This document shows positions 1-6,300 of a stretch of 6,300 nucleotides of DNA, piece after piece. Source of the stretch: Candidatus Desantisiibacteriota bacterium (GTDB lineage: Bacteria; JACRDZ01); contig JACQWU010000132.1 in assembly GCA_016209155.1 (NCBI GenBank), forward strand, positions 1-6,300, read 5' to 3'. The notes beneath the pieces were generated by a model. It was not told the origin of the DNA. It ran no database searches and saw only the letters and a list, made by a program, of their open reading frames with translations. The first letter of the stretch is position 1, and each line of letters begins with the position of its first letter. The translations under genes were made by a program, and so were the position numbers.

Positions 1-1
1 T

Positions 2-859
2 ACGGAAAAATCAAAGCATACAAATCCGCACTGGAAAGGTTTTTATTGCATGTCCTGCCATGAAAAACCGCCGCTTGAAGGGCAAAAAGCAGTAATAAGG
101 TTCGGCGGTAATATTAATTACACATGCATGTGGTGCCATGGAATAAATCCGACATCATGGGCAGATGTACATCCTGTGAATATTGAAGTAATTACATCTG
201 AAATAATGAAAGTGCCCAAAGAATTTCCACTGGAAAATAATAAGCTGACCTGTATTACCTGTCATGATGTGCGCCTGCAAACAAAAATGGATAAGGAAAT
301 TTATAGAGGAAACAGACAGTTTTTGCGCGTAATTCCATATTATCCAAGTGATGAAAATAGAAGCAAATCATGTTTTCAATGTCATATTCAACAGCAGTTT
401 GACATGCTGAATGCTCACGATCAGATTGATGATCAAGGTGAAATGGTAGAAGATAGCTGTAAATACTGCCACATTGCAACACCTGACCGCGATACGGAAG
501 GTCTTCAAAATATAGACCCGAGCGTGGCAAATCTTTCAGCGCTTTGTTTCCGGTGTCATTCTGACGGTCCTCATCCGGGGAAAGTAAATCATTTAATGAA
601 AATTCCAAGTGAAAAACTCAGCAGAAAAGTAATATATGAAAAAAAATATGATGTTGTTTATCCTCTGGATGGCAAAGGAGATATTTTCTGCGCTACCTGC
701 CATAATCCGCATGAAATCGGAATAGTTAAGAGCTTGCGGGCAAATAAAGGTGCAGATGCTGATAGAAGGGCGCGATTACCGATTGATAAAGGATTTCTTT
801 GTTTTACCTGTCATGACAAAGATAAAGATGCCTCTCTCCAGCAATTTATGTCAAAATAA
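2..859 (+). CDS. Multiheme c-type cytochrome, 5'-truncated by window edge (at least 8 hemes)
   Basis: The frame is open to the left edge, so the true start lies upstream. The ATG at 50 cannot be the start, because it is the second codon of a heme motif (C-M-S-C-H, 47-61). Eight CXXCH motifs are visible: CMSCH (47), CMWCH (125), CITCH (251), CFQCH (371), CKYCH (458), CFRCH (545), CATCH (689) and CFTCH (800). Extra histidines that could be distal heme ligands occur in HTNPH (17-31), in GPHP and VNH after motif 6, and in CHNPH at motif 7. CXXCH motifs bind heme c covalently through two thioethers, so the protein should be periplasmic or outside the cell and act in electron transfer. The spacing suggests four doubled-CXXCH modules. 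The signal peptide, total heme number and exact family are outside the view. No catalytic signature is seen, so an electron carrier is more likely than a known reductase. Confidence 0.93.
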   Translation, partial: TEKSKHTNPHWKGFYCMSCHEKPPLEGQKAVIRFGGNINYTCMWCHGINPTSWADVHPVNIEVITSEIMKVPKEFPLENNKLTCITCHDVRLQTKMDKEIYRGNRQFLRVIPYYPSDENRSKSCFQCHIQQQFDMLNAHDQIDDQGEMVEDSCKYCHIATPDRDTEGLQNIDPSVANLSALCFRCHSDGPHPGKVNHLMKIPSEKLSRKVIYEKKYDVVYPLDGKGDIFCATCHNPHEIGIVKSLRANKGADADRRARLPIDKGFLCFTCHDKDKDASLQQFMSK

Positions 860-908
860 TTAGAACCTTCGTATATATTGAACTGAAATTTAAAGGGAGT
901 AACTATTA

Positions 909-1707
<799 letters not shown>

Positions 1708-1721
1708 TTAAAATAAAATCA

Positions 1722-1780
1722 GTACTGTCAAAAATCTTTAAGGTTTTTCTGCGTTCTCTGTAGTTAATTTTTGACATTAC
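1722..1780. repeat. Imperfect inverted repeat in the trxB-trxA spacer, possible leader structure
   Basis: The arms 1722-1735 and 1767-1780 are complementary at 13 of 14 positions (the one mismatch is 1725/1777), with a 10-base perfect core (TGTCAAAAAT / ATTTTTGACA) and a 31-base loop. A smaller hairpin, 1730-1748 (AAAAATCT-TTA-AGGTTTTT, one wobble pair), uses part of the left arm, so the two folds exclude each other. The small one looks like a weak AT-rich terminator after trxB. A leader switch for trxA or a remnant of a small palindromic repeat are alternatives. Stem GC is low, so chance is not excluded. Confidence 0.45.
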
Positions 1781-1789
1781 CATAAAATT

Positions 1790-1796
1790 AGGAGGG
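1790..1796 (+). promoter_or_regulatory. Strong ribosome binding site of trxA
   Basis: AGGAGGG lies 7 bases before the ATG at 1804, a near-perfect Shine-Dalgarno match. It is the strongest in the window and suggests high translation of thioredoxin. Confidence 0.85.
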
Positions 1797-1803
1797 ATAA
1801 ATA

Positions 1804-2133
1804 ATGTCTGGAGAAAATTTAATAAATTTTACAGATGCAAATTTTGAAGAGGAAGCCCTAAAAGCGGACATACTTGTTATTGTGGATTTTTGGGCGCCCT
1901 GGTGCGGTCCATGCCGTATGGTTGGTCCTTTGGTTGAGGAGCTTGCAAGAGAGTATAAAGGAAAAATAAAAGTCGGAAAATTCAATGTAGATGAGAATAG
2001 CCAGATCCCTGCACGCTACCGCATAAGAAGCATCCCTACTATAATGTTTTTTAAAAACGGACAGATGGTAAAGGAAATAGTAGGTGCAGTACCTAAACAT
2101 CATATTGCAAATGCTATAAAGGAAAACATGTAA
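1804..2133 (+). CDS. trxA: Thioredoxin
   Basis: Cytoplasmic dithiol-disulfide oxidoreductase that reduces protein disulfides and is normally recharged by thioredoxin reductase. The 109-residue length is typical of the family. The canonical active site W33-C34-G35-P36-C37 is present, with the buried Asp equivalent (D28 in VDFWAPW) and the cis-proline at P78 in SIPTIMFF, which packs against the active site. There is no signal peptide, so it is a cytoplasmic rather than a periplasmic ResA/TlpA-type protein. The start is well supported by AGGAGGG 7 bases upstream. It follows the broken trxB by 96 bases and precedes tatA by 74 bases, both spacers holding inverted repeats. The gene is intact, so if the trxB lesion is real the cell needs another reductase for it. 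That last point is inference. Confidence 0.97.
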   Translation: MSGENLINFTDANFEEEALKADILVIVDFWAPWCGPCRMVGPLVEELAREYKGKIKVGKFNVDENSQIPARYRIRSIPTIMFFKNGQMVKEIVGAVPKHHIANAIKENM

Positions 2134-2135
2134 AA

Positions 2136-2154
2136 TCAGATGAATTTTATCTGA
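2136..2154. repeat. Small hairpin just after trxA
   Basis: TCAGAT (2136-2141) and ATCTGA (2149-2154) form a 6-bp perfect stem with a 7-base loop, starting 3 bases after the trxA stop codon. There is no following T-run. It may stabilise the trxA mRNA end or be chance. Confidence 0.35.
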
Positions 2155-2155
2155 A

Positions 2156-2191
2156 AGTAACCCTGCAGCATTGCGTTGTTACAGGGTTACT
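2156..2191. repeat. Stable hairpin between trxA and tatA
   Basis: AGTAACCCTG (2156-2165) is perfectly complementary to CAGGGTTACT (2182-2191). The 16-base middle can extend the stem past one mismatch by four pairs (2167-2170 with 2177-2180, one of them G-U), leaving a 6-base loop. It ends 5 bases before the tatA ribosome site (GGAGG, 2197-2201). No T-run follows, so it is not a classical intrinsic terminator. mRNA stabilisation or processing, attenuation, or a dispersed palindromic repeat are possible roles. Confidence 0.6.
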
Positions 2192-2207
2192 CATTCGGAG
2201 GTAAAAA

Positions 2208-2441
2208 ATGGGTAACATTGGTATTTTCGAATTAATAGTAATATTAGTAATCATTCTTATTTTTTTCGGTCCCGGTAAACTTCCGGAGATAGGAGAAGCA
2301 CTTGGTAAGGCAATCGGTAATTTTAAACGTGCAATGTCAAAAGCGGAAGAAAACGTAAAAGAAACCTCACAGAACGAAAAAATAAAAGTTATTTCAGAAA
2401 ATAAAGAAGAAAAAAAGCCTGAAAATACTCTTAAAGAATAA
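2208..2441 (+). CDS. tatA: Sec-independent (Tat) protein translocase subunit TatA
   Basis: TatA oligomerises in the inner membrane to form the passage for folded, often cofactor-bearing proteins recognised by TatC. At 77 aa the length is typical. Architecture in order: a short N-terminus with a polar residue (E8) at the head of the membrane helix, a single hydrophobic helix (about residues 6-20), the conserved hinge F20-G21-P22 followed by GKLPEIG, an amphipathic helix to about residue 47 ([20 protein letters not shown]), and a Lys/Glu-rich cytoplasmic tail. The F-G-P-x-K-L-P-E pattern and short length favour TatA/TatE over TatB. The ATG is backed by GGAGG (2197-2201), 6 bases away. No tatC is in view. 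It ends 8 bases before the GTG at 2450 and 20 bases before the preferred start of the binding protein, so co-transcription is likely. Confidence 0.94.
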   Translation: MGNIGIFELIVILVIILIFFGPGKLPEIGEALGKAIGNFKRAMSKAEENVKETSQNEKIKVISENKEEKKPENTLKE

Positions 2442-2444
2442 AAA

Positions 2445-2450
2445 AAGGAG
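2445..2450 (+). promoter_or_regulatory. Ribosome binding site deciding the start of the binding-protein gene
   Basis: AAGGAG ends at 2450 and therefore overlaps the first possible start, a GTG at 2450, which it cannot serve. It sits 11 bases before the in-frame ATG at 2462, a slightly long but usable distance. This favours 2462 as the start. Confidence 0.6.
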
Positions 2451-2461
2451 TGCCCGCCGTT

Positions 2462-4381
2462 ATGATACTGGATAATTTAAGCAGAATTGTGAAATTTTTT
2501 TTTAATAAATTTATCAATATGTTTTTAATAATTTTATTTCTCGCTGTAATTTATGCTCAAAGTAACGCAGAAAATAAAATTGACATATATAAAGTTAAAG
2601 GTATAGATTATGAAAAAACAGAAATAGGTATATACGGTGGAACTATTGTATGGAGTTCTTTCACTGATCCAAAAACCTTTAATCCTGCAATTTCACAGGA
2701 AGGATCAAGCAATGAAGTTCTTTCCCCTATGTTTGAAGGGCTGGTAACAGTAGATGGAGTAACAGGAGCGGTAAAACCTCAGCTTGCAGAATCATGGGAG
2801 CACTCAAAAGATGGATTTACATGGATATTCCATTTACGCAAAAATGCGAAATGGGCAGATGGGAAAGCATTTACAGCGGATGATGTTATTTTCACATTTA
2901 ATGATATATATTACAATATAAGTATTCCAACAAGTACAAGAGATATTCTTACCGTAGAAGCGGACGGCGAGGCTAAAATTTTTAAGGTTGTAAAAATTGA
3001 TGAATATACTGTAAAAATCTCCACCCCTATTCCTTATGCTCCTTTTCTTTATGTAATCGGAGCGGAAATCCTGCCAAAGCATGTGCTGGAAAAACATGTA
3101 AAAGATGGAACATTTAATCAGACATGGGGAATAAATACACCTCCGAAGCAGATTGTAGGAACAGGTCCGTTCATAATGGAAAAGTATCTTCCGAGCCAGA
3201 GAGTTGAGTATATACGTAATCCTGATTACTGGAAAAAGGACGCAAAAGGCGGTAAACTGCCGTATCTGGAAAAAATAATTATATTGATAGTGCCGGATCA
3301 GAATACTGAACTTCTTAAATTTGAATCAAAAGAAATAGATTTTCTTGCTATTCAAAGGCAGTGGTATCCGAGACTTAAAAAAACTGAAAAACAGGGAAAT
3401 TTTACCCTGTATAATGTCGGCCCCACATTTTCAACATTTTTCTTTACTTTCAATCAAAATCCGGAAAATAACAAGATATTCCTGGAGAGGAAGATAAATA
3501 AGTATGCGAAACAGGCAAAAATCATTAAAGAAGAGACAGAAAAAAAACAAATAGAAACGGAAATAAAAAAAATGAAAAAAGTGCTGGAAACAGCATCTGA
3601 TAAGCCATTTGTTCCACCCTATAAACTTAAATGGTTTAAAAATAAGCTATTTCGTCAGGCAATTGCGCATTTAATAGATAAACAAACGATTATAAATAAT
3701 GTTGAAAACGGATTAGCATATCCTCAGCACGCGGCATTATCAAATGCAAATACATTTTTTTGTAACAGGGAAGTTAAAAAATATGATTATGACCCCAAAA
3801 AATCTTTAAAAATATTGGAAAGCATTGGTTTTAAAAAGAATGGCGACACATTATACGATTCGGATAATAATAAAGTTGAAATCGTGCTAATGACATTTTC
3901 CGGCAATAAAAGTATTGAGCAAATAGCAGGACTATTCAGAGATGATCTTAAAAAAATCGGGATAAAAGTAACACTTTCCTTCATGGAATTTAATACCTTT
4001 GTAACAGCACTTAACACCTCTTTCGACTGGGAAGCAACAATAATAATCATGGGCGGCGGGACAATGGATCCGCACCTCGGAAAAAATGTTTGGGTTTCAG
4101 ACGGACATCTTCATGTGTGGTATCCCCAGCAGGATAAACCGGAAACATCATGGGAAAAAGAGATTGATGATCTCTTTTCAAAAGGTGTCAGAGAACTCAA
4201 TCCGGAAAAAAGAAAAAATATTTATGGACGCTGGCAGGAGATAGTAGCCGAGGAACTCCCTGTAATTTATACGGTTAATCCTGCGTCAATATACGCTTTC
4301 AGAAACAAATTTGGCAATTTAAAACCGACAAGCCTTGGCGCTACGCACAATCTGGAAGAGATTTTCATCAGAAAGCAGTAA
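2462..4381 (+). CDS. Peptide/nickel-type ABC transporter periplasmic substrate-binding protein (SBP family 5)
   Basis: It captures a substrate, probably an oligopeptide, in the periplasm and hands it to the two permeases encoded next. The start at 2462 (639 aa) is chosen for AAGGAG at 2445-2450; the GTG at 2450 would add four residues. The N-terminus is a signal peptide: basic stretch with RIVKFFFNK, hydrophobic core FLIILFLAVIYA, likely cleavage near QSNA. There is no lipobox cysteine, so it is soluble rather than a lipoprotein. Family hallmarks are TFNPAIS, SPMFEGLV, QLAESWE, FHLRKNAKWADGKAFTADDV, GTGPFIMEKY, RNPDYWKK, FRQAIAHLIDKQTI, and YDPKKSLKILESIGF. A Lys/Glu-rich insertion of about 43 residues (about 338-380) lies just before PPYKLKWF and helps explain a length above the usual 500-600 aa. 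The ligand cannot be read from sequence; nickel, sugars or opines are used by relatives. Confidence 0.92.
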   Translation: MILDNLSRIVKFFFNKFINMFLIILFLAVIYAQSNAENKIDIYKVKGIDYEKTEIGIYGGTIVWSSFTDPKTFNPAISQEGSSNEVLSPMFEGLVTVDGVTGAVKPQLAESWEHSKDGFTWIFHLRKNAKWADGKAFTADDVIFTFNDIYYNISIPTSTRDILTVEADGEAKIFKVVKIDEYTVKISTPIPYAPFLYVIGAEILPKHVLEKHVKDGTFNQTWGINTPPKQIVGTGPFIMEKYLPSQRVEYIRNPDYWKKDAKGGKLPYLEKIIILIVPDQNTELLKFESKEIDFLAIQRQWYPRLKKTEKQGNFTLYNVGPTFSTFFFTFNQNPENNKIFLERKINKYAKQAKIIKEETEKKQIETEIKKMKKVLETASDKPFVPPYKLKWFKNKLFRQAIAHLIDKQTIINNVENGLAYPQHAALSNANTFFCNREVKKYDYDPKKSLKILESIGFKKNGDTLYDSDNNKVEIVLMTFSGNKSIEQIAGLFRDDLKKIGIKVTLSFMEFNTFVTALNTSFDWEATIIIMGGGTMDPHLGKNVWVSDGHLHVWYPQQDKPETSWEKEIDDLFSKGVRELNPEKRKNIYGRWQEIVAEELPVIYTVNPASIYAFRNKFGNLKPTSLGATHNLEEIFIRKQ

Positions 4382-4389
4382 AATAATCT

Positions 4390-5358
4390 ATGCGAGAATT
4401 TATTATTAAGCGTCTACTTAGAATGATACCGATTCTTTTTGGTATTACATTCATATCGTTTTTTGTCATACAGCTTGCACCCGGAGATTATTTTACCAGT
4501 CTTTCAATGAATCCGCAGATTTCACCCGCAACACTTGAAAAAATGCGTATTCAGTTCGGCCTCAACAAGCCTTGGATAGTACAATATTTTAAATGGGTGT
4601 GGAATTTAATTCATTTAAACTTCGGGGAATCCTTTATTTACCATGTACCTGTTATTACACTTATAAAACAAAGACTTTTTAATACTTTTATACTTTCAAC
4701 CACAGCTATTATTTTTTCATGGCTTATAGCGATTCCTCTTGGAATATATTGCGCAGTAAAACAATATTCATGGATTGATAAATTTTTCTCGGCATTTTCT
4801 ATTATAGGAATATCCTCCCCGGGTTTTTATATGGCATTTCTCCTCTTGTTCTTTGCTGCAAAAACAGGAATCTTCCCAATTGGCGGAGTTATAAGTATAG
4901 ATCATGAATCGCTGTCTACATGGAGAAAAATAATGGATTATGCAAGACATATGGCAATTCCATCTATAGTGCTTATATTCGGCAGTATAGCAGGACTCTT
5001 GAGGATAATGCGCGCAAACATGCTGGATATACTGCATGCTCCGTACATTACCACTGCAAGGGCAAAAGGACAGAGAGAATTTTTCGTAATTTTTAAACAC
5101 GGTCTCCGGAATGCTGTAAACCCGCTCATTACAATTTTTGGATACACCATTCCGGAATTTTTAGGCGGGGCTGCACTAATTGAAATGGTAACTGCATGGC
5201 CCGGCCTTGGCAGACTGATGCTTGATGCTGTACGAAGCCATGATCAGTATCTGGTCATGGGAGATCTGGTAATAAGCGGAGTTCTCCTTTTAATGGGCAA
5301 TTTAATTGCGGATATACTCCATATGCTTGTTGATCCGCGCAGAAGAGAGTCAATATGA
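4390..5358 (+). CDS. Peptide/nickel-type ABC transporter permease, DppB/AppB-like
   Basis: Inner-membrane subunit forming half of the importer channel. At 322 aa it has the usual length. The N-terminus has the hallmark of the DppB branch: a first membrane helix (about residues 11-30) followed by LAPGD (29-33), then a periplasmic loop with FGLNKPWIVQYFKW and NFGESF. Five more helices follow, at about 100-123, 133-157, 188-207, 248-268 and 285-310. The cytoplasmic EAA loop that docks the ATPase is at about 219-246 (TTARAKGQREFFVIFKHGLRN), and WPGLGRLMLDAV is also typical. It starts 8 bases after the binding-protein stop with no clear Shine-Dalgarno sequence, so translation is probably coupled. 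Its stop overlaps the next start by four bases (ATGA, 5355-5358), a classic operon junction. dppB, appB and oppB relatives cannot be told apart here, so no symbol is given. Confidence 0.93.
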   Translation: MREFIIKRLLRMIPILFGITFISFFVIQLAPGDYFTSLSMNPQISPATLEKMRIQFGLNKPWIVQYFKWVWNLIHLNFGESFIYHVPVITLIKQRLFNTFILSTTAIIFSWLIAIPLGIYCAVKQYSWIDKFFSAFSIIGISSPGFYMAFLLLFFAAKTGIFPIGGVISIDHESLSTWRKIMDYARHMAIPSIVLIFGSIAGLLRIMRANMLDILHAPYITTARAKGQREFFVIFKHGLRNAVNPLITIFGYTIPEFLGGAALIEMVTAWPGLGRLMLDAVRSHDQYLVMGDLVISGVLLLMGNLIADILHMLVDPRRRESI

Positions 5359-5642
5359 GATTTAAAAAAGAAAAAACAATTGAATTAGCCGAGGAAAATT
5401 CAAACAGGAAAAATGTCTTTTCCAGACTTAAAAGGCACAAACTTGCATGGACCGGCGGAATAATACTTTTAATTTTGTATACAGCGGCAATATTTGCGGA
5501 TTTCATTTCTCCTTATTCATACGATACGGAAAACCGCCTGCGTCAATACGAGCCTCCTGTAGCACTTTATTTTAAAGATGAAACAGGTAAATTTTCATTA
5601 CGCCCTTATATACATAATTATAGATTAATAATTGAGATATGA
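5355..5642 (+). CDS. Peptide-type ABC permease, DppC/AppC-like, N-terminal fragment before a frameshift
   Basis: 95 codons that match the start of the second permease of this importer type. There is a basic N-terminus with FSRLKRHKLAWTG, the first membrane helix (about residues 34-50), then the ISPYSYDTENR...YEPP segment and a periplasmic stretch FSLRPYIHNYRL. The ATG overlaps the stop of the preceding permease (ATGA) and has a weak purine-rich AGAAGAGAG upstream. The frame ends at TGA 5640-5642, but homologous sequence carries on one base over. Alone it has only one membrane helix and no EAA loop, so it would not be a working permease. Reading through the TGA does not help: the same frame gives unrelated residues and reaches TAA at 5697-5699. 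A sequencing or assembly error, or a real inactivating indel, are the two explanations. Confidence 0.85.
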   Translation: MRFKKEKTIELAEENSNRKNVFSRLKRHKLAWTGGIILLILYTAAIFADFISPYSYDTENRLRQYEPPVALYFKDETGKFSLRPYIHNYRLIIEI

Positions 5643-5646
5643 AGAA

Positions 5647-6300
5647 ATGCCGGAGAAAAAATATTACATAAAATTTTTTGTAAAAGGAGATACTCATAAA
5701 TTATTAGGTTTGATTGAAACAGATTTACATCTTTTTGGAACAGATGATCCCGCTCAAATTTTTCTTTTTGGCACAGATATTTCAGGAAGAGATGTTTTTT
5801 CAAGGATACTTTTTGGCAGTAGAGTATCACTTTCCATTGGACTTTTGGGAGTATTTTTAACATTTACAATAGGTATGTTTATAGGCGGATTTTCAGGATT
5901 TGTAGGAGGCAAGATTGATATAGTTATAATGCATCTATGCGAGATACTAATGTCGTTCCCTGGTTTTTATCTTTTGCTTGCTTTAAGATATGTATTTCCC
6001 CCGACACTATCCTCAAGCGAAGTGTACATCCTGATAATAGTAATATTGAGTTTTATAAGCTGGGGGGGACTCGCCCGTGTTATAAGAAATATGGTTATCT
6101 CTATCCGTGAAGAAAAATTCTGCCAGGCCGCACAGTCAATCGGTGCGAGCAATACAAGGATAATCGTCAAACACATCCTGCCCAATACATTATCTTATGC
6201 AATCGTATCCGCAACACTTAGCATCCCGGCATATATTCTCGGTGAATCCGCGCTTTCAGTACTTAATCTCGGAATAATGGAACCGCAGGCAAGCTGGGGC
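5647..6300 (+). CDS. Peptide-type ABC permease, DppC/AppC-like, main body after a frameshift; 3'-truncated by window edge
   Basis: Continuation of the permease in the next frame, with no stop to the right edge (218 codons from the ATG at 5647). It begins with the periplasmic loop KKYYIKFFVKGD and LHLFGTDD. Next comes the family signature GTDISGRDVFSRILFGSRVS (residues 42-61), then membrane helices around SLSIGLLGVFLTFTIGMF, ILMSFPGFYLLLAL, and YILIIVILSFIS. The ATPase-docking EAA loop follows (FCQAAQSIGASNTRIIVKHILPN, about 158-180). The frame is usable from 5632; the ATG at 5647 is only the first start codon in it and has no good ribosome site. Together with 5355-5642 it makes one ordinary DppC-like permease. 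The extra periplasmic loop between the first helix and GTDxxGRD fits the longer AppC-like subfamily as I remember it. Confidence 0.88.
   Translation, partial: MPEKKYYIKFFVKGDTHKLLGLIETDLHLFGTDDPAQIFLFGTDISGRDVFSRILFGSRVSLSIGLLGVFLTFTIGMFIGGFSGFVGGKIDIVIMHLCEILMSFPGFYLLLALRYVFPPTLSSSEVYILIIVILSFISWGGLARVIRNMVISIREEKFCQAAQSIGASNTRIIVKHILPNTLSYAIVSATLSIPAYILGESALSVLNLGIMEPQASWG

Noticed and set aside
50-52. ATG at 50 as the start of the cytochrome
   Set aside because: It falls inside a CXXCH heme motif and the frame continues open to the left edge, so it is an internal methionine.
255-608. Antisense open frame of 117 codons opposite the cytochrome
   Set aside because: It overlaps a gene whose heme motifs are unambiguous, has no recognisable domain and no convincing start region; it is a shadow of the real frame. 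The same holds for the other minus-strand open frames in the window.
860-908. Promoter for trxB in the 49-base spacer (TATATT near 874)
   Set aside because: No matching -35 element at the right distance; AT-rich spacers give such hexamers by chance.
1771-1799. TTGACA at 1771-1776 as a -35 box for trxA
   Set aside because: At normal spacing the -10 region would fall on the ribosome site (GGGATA region), leaving no room for a leader. The hexamer is part of the inverted-repeat arm.
2519-2521. ATG at 2519 as the binding-protein start
   Set aside because: It would begin directly in the hydrophobic core with no basic n-region and has no ribosome site; the ATG at 2462 has both.
4156-4178. AAAAGAGAT / ATCTCTTTT hairpin resembling a bidirectional terminator
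   Set aside because: It lies well inside the binding-protein coding sequence, where the reading (KEIDDLFSKG) is conserved in style, and its stem is AT-rich; most likely a by-product of codons.
5640-5642. TGA as a recoded sense codon (selenocysteine or alternative code)
   Set aside because: Reading through in the same frame gives sequence unrelated to permeases and reaches TAA at 5697-5699; the homology resumes in a different frame, so a frame change is needed.

Overview
The window carries genes on the + strand only and is AT-rich (roughly 35-40% GC by eye). It suggests a Gram-negative-type anaerobe or respiratory bacterium: there is a multiheme c-type cytochrome, a Tat translocase subunit, and a peptide-type substrate-binding protein with a cleavable signal but no lipobox cysteine. 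Lineages such as Deferribacterota, Nitrospirota or low-GC Desulfobacterota would fit. That is inference from gene style; no marker gene here fixes the taxonomy.

Layout: (1) 1-859, the 3' part of a multiheme cytochrome c with eight CXXCH motifs, cut by the left window edge. (2) 909-1707, a thioredoxin reductase gene (trxB) lacking about 42 codons between its NADPH domain and its C-terminal FAD segment, with the C-terminus out of frame. (3) 1708-1803, a spacer with a long inverted repeat. (4) 1804-2133, an intact thioredoxin (trxA). (5) 2134-2207, a spacer with two hairpins. (6) 2208-2441, tatA. (7) 2462-4381, a family 5 solute-binding protein of a peptide/nickel-type ABC importer with an unusual Lys/Glu-rich insertion. 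(8) 4390-5358, the DppB/AppB-type permease. (9) 5355 to the right edge, the DppC/AppC-type permease, split by a frameshift near 5630-5646. The ATPase genes usually found with such importers would lie beyond the right edge.

How the genes may work together: the trxB-trxA pair supplies cytoplasmic thiol-reducing power. Next to a multiheme cytochrome and tatA it gives an envelope redox/export theme, since cytochrome c maturation needs reduced CXXCH thiols. This link is inferred from neighbourhood only. The importer is a separate functional block, joined to tatA by an 8-base gap and probably co-transcribed.

I see no convincing undescribed system. The points most worth checking are the two broken genes (real decay or assembly error), the paired arrangement of the heme motifs, the charged insertion in the binding protein, and the hairpin-bearing leaders of trxA and tatA.
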